Shown here in pieces: positions 25,705-32,771 of a stretch of 44,477 bases of DNA. Below the pieces are notes generated by a model. That model ran no database searches. It was given only the letters and a program-made list of their open reading frames with translations, and was not told the DNA's origin. The stretch is from a bacterium (GTDB taxonomy: Bacteria; Patescibacteria; ABY1; JACQRZ01), in contig JAUYIE010000012.1 in NCBI GenBank assembly GCA_030688365.1, positions 1 to 44,477 of the forward strand, read 5' to 3'. Position 1 is the stretch's first letter. Each line of letters opens with the position of its first letter. The translations under genes were made by a program, and so were the position numbers.

Positions 25705-25775
25705 CGGGGTGTCGTATACCGGTAGTACGCATGGTTTGGGACCATGTCGACTGGGTTCGATTCCCAGCACCCCGA
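25705..25775 (+). tRNA. tRNA-Pro(UGG)
   Basis: Acceptor cggggtg/caccccg, anticodon stem catgg/ccatg with loop TTTGGGA (TGG), T-loop ttcgatt. Discriminator A; CCA is not encoded. Confidence 0.96.
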
Positions 25776-25802
25776 TTTTGAATATTTGTTTAGTGTGTGA
25801 AT

Positions 25803-26453
25803 ATGACTGCAATGAATTTTGAAATACCAAACAACCCAGAGACAGAACATTTTTTACAATGGGTCAAGGACGAAATCAAAGTTTATGAGGATAATTTTGA
25901 GCTATCTCATGGCGATTTAAACAATAAAAAGATTTTAGAAATTGGAGCAGGAGATCGGCGATTCGCCGCCACCTGTCTTCTGAATGGACTAACTTCTGAA
26001 GTGTATTCATTAGAGCCTGGACTGGGAAACGGAGAGTTTGACGAGGCAAAGCCGTATGCGACCAAAGAGTTTCTTGGTGGTGTTCTAGACAAGCTTCCGC
26101 AAGATATCCAAAATAAGATTGAAGAAAAGACGATTATCTCCGACGCGGAGAAGATATCTGATTCTGATGGTACTTACGATCTTGTTATTGGTCGATCAGT
26201 TCCTTTTGAATCGGAAGAACAACTTGAGAAACGTTTACACGAACTATTACGAGTATCAAAACATGTTCGACTATATCCCATTAATGAAAGCAATCGTGAT
26301 GCTTATACCAGGGCAATAGAGATACTCACCAAAGATAGACAAATATCTGTGGAATATAAAACTACAGTTGAGGATGATATTCCGACAGAAACAGGCATAA
26401 AACACATTACAGAAGATGTGGTGATATTGCGGAAAACGATTTTTGCAGACTAA
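25803..26453 (+). CDS. Class I SAM-dependent methyltransferase-like protein
   Basis: About 216 residues. KKILEIGAGDRRFAATCL near residue 47 is motif I with the SAM glycine loop, and YDLVIGRSVPFE near residue 130 corresponds to the strand 4 region. The rest is poorly conserved. The start is ATG 25803 or GTG 25797; neither has a Shine-Dalgarno site, and the gene follows tRNA-Pro by only 20-30 bp, so it may be co-transcribed with the tRNA or leaderless. The substrate is unknown. Confidence 0.7.
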   Translation: MTAMNFEIPNNPETEHFLQWVKDEIKVYEDNFELSHGDLNNKKILEIGAGDRRFAATCLLNGLTSEVYSLEPGLGNGEFDEAKPYATKEFLGGVLDKLPQDIQNKIEEKTIISDAEKISDSDGTYDLVIGRSVPFESEEQLEKRLHELLRVSKHVRLYPINESNRDAYTRAIEILTKDRQISVEYKTTVEDDIPTETGIKHITEDVVILRKTIFAD

Positions 26454-26457
26454 TAAA

Positions 26458-26928
26458 TTATTTTTGAAATCCTTTCAAATCCCCCAACACTTCTTTGGTG
26501 TGCGTCACGGGATTGACGTTTGTATAGTGTTTGATGATCCCGCCGGTGGGATCAATGAGAAAAGATTCGCGCACCGCGCCCATATACTTTTTTCCAAACA
26601 TTGATTTTTCGCGCCAGACGTCATACTTGTCTACGACAACTTTATCTTCATCGGACAGTAAGGTAAATGTGAGTTTTTCTTTTCCTTCAAATTTTTTGTG
26701 ACTTGCACATGAGTCCACACTGACACCGAGCACTACCGCGTTGTATTTCGCGAACTCCTTGATATTTTTACTCATGACGCGCGCTTCTATCGTACATCCC
26801 GGCGTCATATCTTTTGGATAAAAATACAACAAGACATATTTACCTTTATAACTGGCGAGTGAATGTTTGTCGCCATTTTGGTCTGGCAACGAAAACGCGG
26901 GAGCTTTGGAACCGACGGTGATAGACAT
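26458..26928 (-). CDS. bcp: Peroxiredoxin of the BCP/PrxQ family
   Basis: 156 residues from ATG 26928 (MSITVGSKAPAF), the canonical start; 21 upstream codons are excluded. Peroxidatic cysteine in YPKDMTPGCTIEA near residue 46. The resolving cysteine five residues later, typical of many BCPs, is absent (reads CTIEAR); a cysteine at CASHKKF further on might substitute, otherwise it is a 1-Cys enzyme. It reduces hydroperoxides using thioredoxin-like donors. Divergent from the transporter gene. Confidence 0.92.
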   Translation of the reverse strand: MSITVGSKAPAFSLPDQNGDKHSLASYKGKYVLLYFYPKDMTPGCTIEARVMSKNIKEFAKYNAVVLGVSVDSCASHKKFEGKEKLTFTLLSDEDKVVVDKYDVWREKSMFGKKYMGAVRESFLIDPTGGIIKHYTNVNPVTHTKEVLGDLKGFQK

Positions 26929-26955
26929 ATATGATGTAGAGTTAAGAATTCTTGT

Positions 26956-26970
26956 TATACTATATGTATT
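26956..26970 (+). promoter_or_regulatory. Likely leaderless promoter of the Nramp-like gene
   Basis: TATACT at 26956-26961 ends 9 bp before the ATG at 26971, so transcription would start at or next to the start codon. No Shine-Dalgarno site and no strong -35 are seen. Confidence 0.45.
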
Positions 26971-28221
26971 ATGTGGAAAAGAATCAAACAATTCTTTAGA
27001 GAAAAAGGTCCGGGACTTGTAACGGGGGCAGCGGATGATGACCCATCAGGTATTGGGACATACACGTTTGCAGGTGCTCGCTTTGGTTTGGGTCAACTTT
27101 GGTCTGTACTTTTTACGTTACCGTTGATGATCGCGGTGCAAGAGCTATGTGCACGTATCGCTCTTGTTACAGGTAAGGGTTTGGCTGGTGTGTTGAAGAT
27201 ATATTATCCGCGATGGATTTTGTATATCTGCGTATGTTTGTTGTTGATTGCCAATACGATGAACATCGGCGCGAACATTGGCGCTATGGCGGCGGCAACT
27301 CGTCTTTTGATAGACATTCCTTTTGTGATTTTGGTTTTATTTTTTGTGATGACTACTCTTCTTTTGGAGGTTTTTGTTTCCTATAAAGTGTATGCTCGAT
27401 ACCTCAAATGGCTTGCATTGTCTTTGTTTGCGTATGTCATCACTGCATTTGTGGTACAACCCGATTGGTGGGAGGTGGTGAGACATCTTACTGTTCCCAC
27501 GATTCATTTTTCTAAAGAGTTTTTTATCATCCTTGTCGCAATATTTGGTACTACAATATCTCCTTACCTTTTTTTCTGGCAAGCTTCACAAGAGGTAGAA
27601 GATGAGATATCAAAAGGAAAGAAAACTATTGCCCAGCGCAAAGGTGCCACTGTTCATGAAATGCGTATTATGAGGTCGGATGTAAAGACGGGGATGATAT
27701 TTTCTAATGTGGTCGCTTTTTTTATCATGCTTACTGCCGCTTCTACCTTGTATCCCAAAGGTATTGTGGTAGAAACAGCACAAGATGCCGCACAAGTGCT
27801 TGCACCGATTGCCGGCCCTTTTGCTTCATTGCTTTTTACGGTAGGTATCATTGCTACAGGACTTTTGAGCATCCCCGTGTTGGCGGGATCGGCGTCGTAT
27901 GCTTTTTCTGAAACATTTGGATGGAAAGAAGGATTGTATCGCAAGTTTAGAGACGCCCATGGGTTTTATGGTGTTATCACTCTTGCCTTGTTGGTGGGGC
28001 TTATGCTAAATTTTATCGGTCTTGATCCTATAAAAATGCTGTTGTGGACTGCCGTGCTCAACGGTGTGATCGCGCCTATCTTGTTGACTTTTATCTTATT
28101 GGTTGGTAATAATACAAAGATCATGGGCAAGTGGCGAAGTGGGTTGTGGTCAAACATTGGCATGACCGCGACTATTCTGGTGATGACAGGGGCGATTGTT
28201 GTTAGTTTTATACTCTGGTAA
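26971..28221 (+). CDS. Nramp-related divalent metal transporter
   Basis: A 416-residue protein with about 11 hydrophobic spans. The N-terminal GPGLVTGAADDDPSGIGTY is the TM1 signature of the Nramp superfamily, with DPSG in place of DPGN. In TM6 the metal-coordinating methionine of canonical Nramp (MPH) is missing: the segment reads GTTISPYLFFWQASQ. This pattern resembles Nramp-related magnesium transporter-like proteins more than Mn/Fe transporters. A cytoplasmic charged loop (about 205-235) follows TM6. Imports a divalent cation; Mg or Mn cannot be decided from sequence. Confidence 0.85.
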   Translation: MWKRIKQFFREKGPGLVTGAADDDPSGIGTYTFAGARFGLGQLWSVLFTLPLMIAVQELCARIALVTGKGLAGVLKIYYPRWILYICVCLLLIANTMNIGANIGAMAAATRLLIDIPFVILVLFFVMTTLLLEVFVSYKVYARYLKWLALSLFAYVITAFVVQPDWWEVVRHLTVPTIHFSKEFFIILVAIFGTTISPYLFFWQASQEVEDEISKGKKTIAQRKGATVHEMRIMRSDVKTGMIFSNVVAFFIMLTAASTLYPKGIVVETAQDAAQVLAPIAGPFASLLFTVGIIATGLLSIPVLAGSASYAFSETFGWKEGLYRKFRDAHGFYGVITLALLVGLMLNFIGLDPIKMLLWTAVLNGVIAPILLTFILLVGNNTKIMGKWRSGLWSNIGMTATILVMTGAIVVSFILW

Positions 28222-28224
28222 CAC

Positions 28225-28300
28225 GCGGGTATCGTATAGTGGTTTTTTATATCACCCTTCCAAGGTGAGGAGGCGGGTTCGATTCCCGCTACCCGCTCCA
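28225..28300 (+). tRNA. tRNA-Gly(UCC)
   Basis: Acceptor gcgggta/tacccgc, anticodon stem tcacc/ggtga with loop CTTCCAA (TCC), T-loop ttcgatt. Discriminator T and CCA encoded. The gene begins 4 bp after the transporter stop. Confidence 0.96.
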
Positions 28301-28304
28301 AAGG

Positions 28305-28329
28305 ATCTGCCAGAGATGGCGGATTTTTT
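28305..28329 (+). terminator. Terminator after tRNA-Gly
   Basis: ATCTGCC (28305-28311) pairs with GGCGGAT (28318-28324, one G-U), followed by six Ts. Confidence 0.85.
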
Positions 28330-28345
28330 GTATCTTTATATGGTA

Positions 28346-28374
28346 TTGACATTGTCATTACATTGTTATATACT
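28346..28374 (+). promoter_or_regulatory. Promoter of the RelBE-like locus
   Basis: TTGACA (28346-28351), exact 17-bp spacer, TATACT (28369-28374), about 18 bp before the antitoxin ATG. Confidence 0.8.
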
Positions 28375-28392
28375 TATTTTAGACATAAATAT

Positions 28393-28683
28393 ATGATGAC
28401 TCAAATTCAAATTAGAATTGACGAGCGAACAAAGCGAGATGCTCAAAAAGTCCTTGAAACAGTAGGTCTTGATTTAAGTTCTGCGATCAAGGTATATCTC
28501 AAACAGGTAATTATTCACAAAGGTATTCCATTAATGCTTGTAACTGAAAATGGACTTACCCCCTTTGAAGAACAAGCTATCCTCAAAGCCTCAGCTGAAG
28601 CACGGTCTGGGAAAAATACTAAGCAGACTGAAAGTTGGAAAGAAACAAAGGTCTACCTCGACTCTTTAAAATCTAAGAAATGA
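28393..28683 (+). CDS. RelB/DinJ family antitoxin
   Basis: 96 residues from ATG 28393. The N-terminus QIQIRIDERTKRDAQKVL is the ribbon-helix-helix DNA-binding domain of the RelB/DinJ group, followed by LETVGLDLSSAIKVYLKQV and HKGIPL as in DinJ. The C-terminal part would wrap the toxin. It overlaps the toxin frame by 4 bp (ATGA), the classical coupling. It sits behind its own strong promoter and is intact, although the toxin is not. Confidence 0.9.
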   Translation: MMTQIQIRIDERTKRDAQKVLETVGLDLSSAIKVYLKQVIIHKGIPLMLVTENGLTPFEEQAILKASAEARSGKNTKQTESWKETKVYLDSLKSKK

Positions 28684-28940
28684 TCTTGAAATTTCACAAA
28701 CGTTTTGAAAAACGATATTCAAAGCTAAGTCAGAAATTGCAGATTAAGATTGATGCAACCCTAGAAATCTTTCAGAATAATCCACATGATCCTTCTCTTA
28801 GGAATCATGCTTTGAAAGGTTCGCTGTCTGATAAGTGAGCTATTTGTGTCACAGGGGATGTCAGGATTATTTTTGAAGAGGTAGATAATTACATTGTCGT
28901 ATATCTACTTGATGTAGGAACGCATAGTCAAGTATATTAA
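28680..28940 (+). pseudogene. YafQ/RelE family toxin interrupted by an in-frame TGA
   Basis: The frame from ATG 28680 reads as an 86-residue RelE-fold toxin: HKRFEKRYSKL, LRNHALKGSLSDK, then TGA (28836-28838), then AICVTGDVRIIF and VYLLDVGTHSQVY to the TAA at 28940. At the TGA, relatives have tryptophan (the W of the kgyWsirVtgD pattern), so one TGG-to-TGA change explains it. Neighbouring genes, including its antitoxin, end in TGA, so TGA is a stop in this genome. The product would be cut at 52 residues, before the catalytic strands. Confidence 0.88.
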
Positions 28941-28967
28941 TTAGTTTCTATAATAATTTACTCACTT

Positions 28968-30731
28968 ATGGAAAAAGTTCCACAGTTCATTCGTAAATTT
29001 TCTAAAGAAAAATTTCCAAAAGAACGACAAAAGATGGCCGGAGATATACGGGCCAAAAGAATGAAACACTTTGAAACACAGCGTGATATAATACAGCAAG
29101 AGAATAAGTCAGCACATGACCTCAACGCGCATGAACGGCAATTGATAGACCAGCTAAATAATGTCGAGGGATTAACAAAAGAAATTGCTGATCTTTCTCA
29201 ATCAAGACTTACCCAACTTCTTCATTATTTTGAGGTTAAAAAACTTCGTGCCGATCTTGTTGGTGGGCAGAAAACATACGACGAATTGATGATTCAAAAA
29301 GATACAATACTTGAAAAAGAGAAATTAATCCCTCAACAATCAACAATAGAAGAAACACAATCCTCGATGAAAGAAGCTCAGAATATGCTTGATGGATTTT
29401 ATATTGATCAAAAAGAAAAATGGGTGGAGAGTGATTATACAAAAAAAGATATCACTGAAAATTTTTCAGAAGAACACCTTGTTTCACTTTCGACAGAAGA
29501 CTACGCGTTACTCTTGAAACGTTTTCCTTGTGAAATGGTCGCACATGTAACCAGGCAAGGCATTCGAGATCATGTGGGTCACATGTTTCATATGGCAGGT
29601 CAAGGTGAGTACTCCGATGGCTTTATGAAAATAGTAGAAGATGGTCATTTGCGTTCCCCGCTTGGTGTATATCTTGTTGAGGAAGAAAAAGATCAAGCAA
29701 TAGAAAAATTTCTCGACCTAGATAGATTTCCGACCAAACTAGAGGCTACTGCATATCTTGATAAATTCACAAAAAAAGACCAAGGAGATGCTGGGAGCTA
29801 CAGCGACAGAATGGCTATCCATTTTGCAACAGAGGAGGTGGCGGATGCATATTATGGCTCAGAAAAAGGCAATGAAATATTTATTGCCTATCCTTCCGCC
29901 TATATTGCTTCTCAATATTATTTTAACGGCGATCTAAAATCTAGTGGAGGCGGATATTGGAATGATCAATGGGTATGGACAAATGAAGATCGTGGAATGG
30001 ATTTGGATGCCGGTCTAGTGTTTATCCCTGAATCAGCACGAGTCGATATAAATACTGGCTCACGATATGAGCTTGATCACGATAAAAATCCTATTCCCGA
30101 TAAACAGTTAACTGAATCGATACAAGAGATTATTGATTCTCCGGATTTTTTTGCGTTTGCCAAACAAGCATATGAAATACTTGGTAAGTTTAGTGATAGT
30201 GACACCTATGAATACATCTATTCACACAACACAGAAGCGAAAGAAATCTTAGAACCTTTTCGTTTACAGCTTATAGAGAAATTTGATATTACTGATCGAC
30301 GTGCCCACCGCGCGATTTTAAACTACAATTTTTTATTCGGTCTATGTGTAACAAAAAAACATGACGATAATGAAGAATATGCAAGAAAATCAAAATCGTT
30401 AATGAGAGAATCTTTAAAAACTCGCGGAATACTTTTTATTGAAGCAAAAAATCCTATTTCATCAAAAGAATTTTGGGAAAAATATTTTGCACAACATCCA
30501 GGACAAAAACCGTCAAAAATTGTATATTATAAAGGAGAAGATCCAACTGAGGCGTTAGATCAATGGAAAAAAGATCAAGGTATTAAAAAAAGAATCAATG
30601 ATGCAACTATTGGATTTCCAGAACGACGTATTTCGCGTGATGATACGCGGGCTACCGATGGTCTTGATCGTTTTAGGTCTATAGCTGAAGAAGTAATTGA
30701 TAAGCATTTTCAAGACAAAGAGAGAGTTTAA
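28968..30731 (+). CDS. Large protein of unknown function, CPR-type
   Basis: A 587-residue soluble protein that I cannot assign to a family. Residues 1-150 are highly charged and heptad-like, probably a coiled coil. Residues 180-400 look like a globular core: VAHVTRQGIRDHVGHMFHMAG (three histidines in a short span), LRSPLGVYL, AIHFATEEVADAYY, FIAYPSAYIASQYYF, then LDAGLVFIPESARVDINTGS. A third part (450-587) has ILFIEAKNPISSKEFWEKYF and a Lys/Arg-rich tail. No signal peptide, no membrane span. The histidine-rich motif could bind a metal or be catalytic. It follows the RelBE locus by 27 bp on the same strand. Confidence 0.8.
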   Translation: MEKVPQFIRKFSKEKFPKERQKMAGDIRAKRMKHFETQRDIIQQENKSAHDLNAHERQLIDQLNNVEGLTKEIADLSQSRLTQLLHYFEVKKLRADLVGGQKTYDELMIQKDTILEKEKLIPQQSTIEETQSSMKEAQNMLDGFYIDQKEKWVESDYTKKDITENFSEEHLVSLSTEDYALLLKRFPCEMVAHVTRQGIRDHVGHMFHMAGQGEYSDGFMKIVEDGHLRSPLGVYLVEEEKDQAIEKFLDLDRFPTKLEATAYLDKFTKKDQGDAGSYSDRMAIHFATEEVADAYYGSEKGNEIFIAYPSAYIASQYYFNGDLKSSGGGYWNDQWVWTNEDRGMDLDAGLVFIPESARVDINTGSRYELDHDKNPIPDKQLTESIQEIIDSPDFFAFAKQAYEILGKFSDSDTYEYIYSHNTEAKEILEPFRLQLIEKFDITDRRAHRAILNYNFLFGLCVTKKHDDNEEYARKSKSLMRESLKTRGILFIEAKNPISSKEFWEKYFAQHPGQKPSKIVYYKGEDPTEALDQWKKDQGIKKRINDATIGFPERRISRDDTRATDGLDRFRSIAEEVIDKHFQDKERV

Positions 30732-30802
30732 TTTTTCCTCATAAATATCCCCTTTTTCGCGTTTTACCCTTGACTTTTTAGGGGTTTCGTGTAAGGTAGA
30801 GG

Positions 30803-30828
30803 AGCTATCGTCGTAGATAGCTTTTTTA
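30803..30828 (+). terminator. Intrinsic terminator upstream of the 3D-domain gene
   Basis: AGCTATC (30803-30809) pairs with GATAGCT (30816-30822), then a T-rich tail. It lies 72 bp after the stop of the preceding gene and 65 bp before the 3D-domain ATG. A TTGACT at about 30771 lies upstream, so it could also be an attenuator. Nothing else is seen in this 160-bp gap. Confidence 0.8.
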
Positions 30829-30892
30829 TTACATAACTATTGATTTCTAACTTTAGGATTTCGCCCCATGCTTACCAAAGTGGACGAACCCT

Positions 30893-31681
30893 ATGAATGT
30901 GAAATCTCGAACAATTGGTACGATTATTGCATTAACTACCGCGTTGTCTTTTCTTGTTCCGATGATTGCTACTGCTACTGATGTGTCGGCTGATTCTGAT
31001 GACCCTTCATTATCATTTTCTTTTTCATGGAAATCTCTTGCTATTAATCCAAACCCATTTCCCTTGCCGCTTATCAATGAGCGATTGTTTCCGTTGGTCA
31101 AAAATGTCAGCGTTACGATCGCCGACACAAAGGAAACAGTAAAAAAGACATTGTGCGAACAGGTACAACTTGCATCACAGTGTCCCCTTCCCAATACGTC
31201 AATGACGTTGATGGATCAGACACCACTTTCAATGGATTACATTAAAAAACAGGAAAAAATTGCGTTGGAAAATCAAAAGAAAGAAGAGAAGCAAAAAAAC
31301 GATGTTCGTGTTCAATATGAAATAGCGTCATTACCCCATGCGGATGTAGAAGTGGGGACTTCTTCTGATCCTGCATCAAAAGTGATGTACGTTCCGGCCA
31401 CTGCATATTCAAGTACGGTTGATCAAACAGATAGTTCTCCATGTACCACCGCAAACGGATATAACGTATGTCAAAACAATCAAGAAAATGTTCTCGCTGC
31501 AAATTTTTTACCGTTTGGTACGCGGGTGCGTATCCCGGACATGTACGGTGATCGAGTGTTTACTGTACAGGATCGTATGGCTCATCGTTTTTCCAATCGT
31601 ATTGATGTATGGATGAAATCGCGTGAGGCGGCGCTTCAATTTGGCTATCGCAAGGTCAAAATTGAGGTGTTGGAAAATTAA
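30893..31681 (+). CDS. Secreted 3D-domain (RlpA-like barrel) protein
   Basis: A 262-residue protein. Residues 1-29 form a signal peptide (basic start, hydrophobic core, cleavage near ATA-TD). Residues 120-160 are a charged helix-forming linker. The C-terminal 100 residues are a 3D domain: VPATAYSSTVDQTDSSPC, FGTRVRIP, VQDRM then NRIDVWM with the aspartates that name the domain, and AALQFGYRKVKIEVL. Such domains occur in resuscitation-promoting factors and lytic enzymes and adopt a double-psi barrel that can cleave glycan. Two cysteines in SPCTTANGYNVCQ may form a disulfide. Likely acts on the cell wall outside the membrane. Confidence 0.88.
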   Translation: MNVKSRTIGTIIALTTALSFLVPMIATATDVSADSDDPSLSFSFSWKSLAINPNPFPLPLINERLFPLVKNVSVTIADTKETVKKTLCEQVQLASQCPLPNTSMTLMDQTPLSMDYIKKQEKIALENQKKEEKQKNDVRVQYEIASLPHADVEVGTSSDPASKVMYVPATAYSSTVDQTDSSPCTTANGYNVCQNNQENVLAANFLPFGTRVRIPDMYGDRVFTVQDRMAHRFSNRIDVWMKSREAALQFGYRKVKIEVLEN

Positions 31682-31731
31682 GTTGAAAGAATTTTTGTGG
31701 AATAATTACATGGCAGTGTATTACCACTTCC

Positions 31732-32062
31732 ATGGGCATACGATACAAAGTCAATGAAAAATTTTTTCTCCGATGAACGCCGTCTATGGCGTACGTGCTT
31801 GGTAATGCAGTATTGTAAAACGACTTAGCATTATTTTTACAAGTGGTAGTGGAGATTTCCTTGAGCAGTTAAGAGCTGGCCTTGAAAAATTTACGGGAAT
31901 ACAGCAAGATAAGATATATAAGAGTCAAAGGGCTTCACAGTTGCGTCTTTCCACACATGATGCGCTAAAGGTGTTGCCTTGGATGTATGGTTCAAGAGGT
32001 ATTTTTCCTTGGTAGAAAGAAACGTATATATTTGGATTATATCCAACAAAAAGAAAAACGTT
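31732..32062 (+). pseudogene. Decayed free-standing LAGLIDADG endonuclease
   Basis: Three blocks in different frames resemble one homing endonuclease: MGIRYKVNEKFF from ATG 31732, then MAYVLG near 31785 (start of the first LAGLIDADG helix), then a C-terminal block from about 31837: IIFTSGSGDFLEQLRAGL, RASQLRLSTHDALKVLPWMY, a TAG, and KETYIFGLYPTKRKT up to the tRNA. The second LAGLIDADG region is deleted, and there are at least two frameshifts and two stops. It ends right at the 5' end of tRNA-Cys. Confidence 0.72.
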
Positions 32063-32063
32063 T

Positions 32064-32139
32064 GGCCATGTAGACAAGTGGAAAGTCGGGAGTCTGCAAA
32101 ACTCCTATTGCGTCGGTTCGATTCCGACCATGGCCTCCA
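32064..32139 (+). tRNA. tRNA-Cys(GCA)
   Basis: Acceptor ggccatg/catggcc, anticodon stem ggagt/actcc with loop CTGCAAA (GCA), T-loop ttcgatt. Discriminator T and CCA encoded. No intron. Confidence 0.96.
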
Positions 32140-32146
32140 ATAAAGA

Positions 32147-32173
32147 AGATCGTTTATTGAAGCGGTCTTTTTT
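32147..32173 (+). terminator. Terminator after tRNA-Cys
   Basis: AGATCG (32147-32152) pairs with CGGTCT (32163-32168, one G-U), followed by a run of Ts. Confidence 0.75.
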
Positions 32174-32195
32174 GTTGCGAGAAATATAAAAACGC

Positions 32196-32211
32196 GCTAG
32201 CGTTGATAGTA
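32196..32211 (+). promoter_or_regulatory. Shared upstream element of NUDIX gene (copy 1)
   Basis: gctagcgttgatagta, 5 bp before the ATG at 32217. An identical 16-bp copy lies 5 bp before the polA ATG. The gatagta part could be a -10 for leaderless transcription; there is no Shine-Dalgarno site. Confidence 0.55.
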
Positions 32212-32216
32212 ATAAT

Positions 32217-32771
32217 ATGCCCAATGAAATAGGTCAGTGGAAAAAAGTTAAGACAATATCAACCCATCACTTTGGGAATTTTTATCATGTAGACGTGGAT
32301 GAGGTGACTATGCCGGGTGGAGGGTCTGCACAATACTCGGTGGTACGGATAAAACCCTATGTCATGATACTTCCTATCACGGCAAATGGTCAGATTATTT
32401 TTGTGAGACAGCATCGATATACTACGAATCACATCATGATTGAATTGCCGTCCGGGGGTTCTGATGGACAAGATCCTCTGTTGGCGGCACAACGAGAGTT
32501 GGAAGAAGAGGCGGGTGTTGTGTCAACCTCATGGTCTTCACTTGGTCAAATAGAAGATTCAAACGGGATCGTTGATCAGATTGGATATATGTTCCTTGCT
32601 CGCGATGTTCAAAAAATTGAAAATCCCAAGCTCGATCCAGCGGACAAAGATATGTTTGAAGTTCTTACGTTCTCTATTGAAGAAGTAAAAGCCAAGATCG
32701 CGAATGGCGAAATCTTTAATGCGCCGACTATTTGTACGTTTGCAAAAGCGATGTTGATGGGGTTGTTGTAA
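32217..32771 (+). CDS. NUDIX hydrolase, ADP-ribose pyrophosphatase type
   Basis: A 184-residue NUDIX protein. The Nudix box runs from PSGGSDGQD through LAAQRELEEEAGVV near residue 80, with the REUxEE core intact; the glutamate at the sixth position of the box is replaced by aspartate. The N-terminal sheet (FYHVDVDEVTMP, VMILPITANGQIIFVRQHR) and the C-terminal helix match ADP-ribose pyrophosphatases such as NudF. Probably hydrolyses ADP-ribose or a related nucleotide-sugar. Length is normal. Leaderless start is likely. Confidence 0.9.
   Translation: MPNEIGQWKKVKTISTHHFGNFYHVDVDEVTMPGGGSAQYSVVRIKPYVMILPITANGQIIFVRQHRYTTNHIMIELPSGGSDGQDPLLAAQRELEEEAGVVSTSWSSLGQIEDSNGIVDQIGYMFLARDVQKIENPKLDPADKDMFEVLTFSIEEVKAKIANGEIFNAPTICTFAKAMLMGLL

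Noticed and set aside
28836..28838. Reassigned UGA codon (Trp or Gly)
   Set aside because: Several intact genes in the window end with TGA (ATP-grasp ligase, hydrolase, RelB), so UGA works as a stop.
30771..30828. Riboswitch upstream of the 3D-domain gene
   Set aside because: Only a simple terminator hairpin is visible; none of the conserved cores (such as ydaO) is present.
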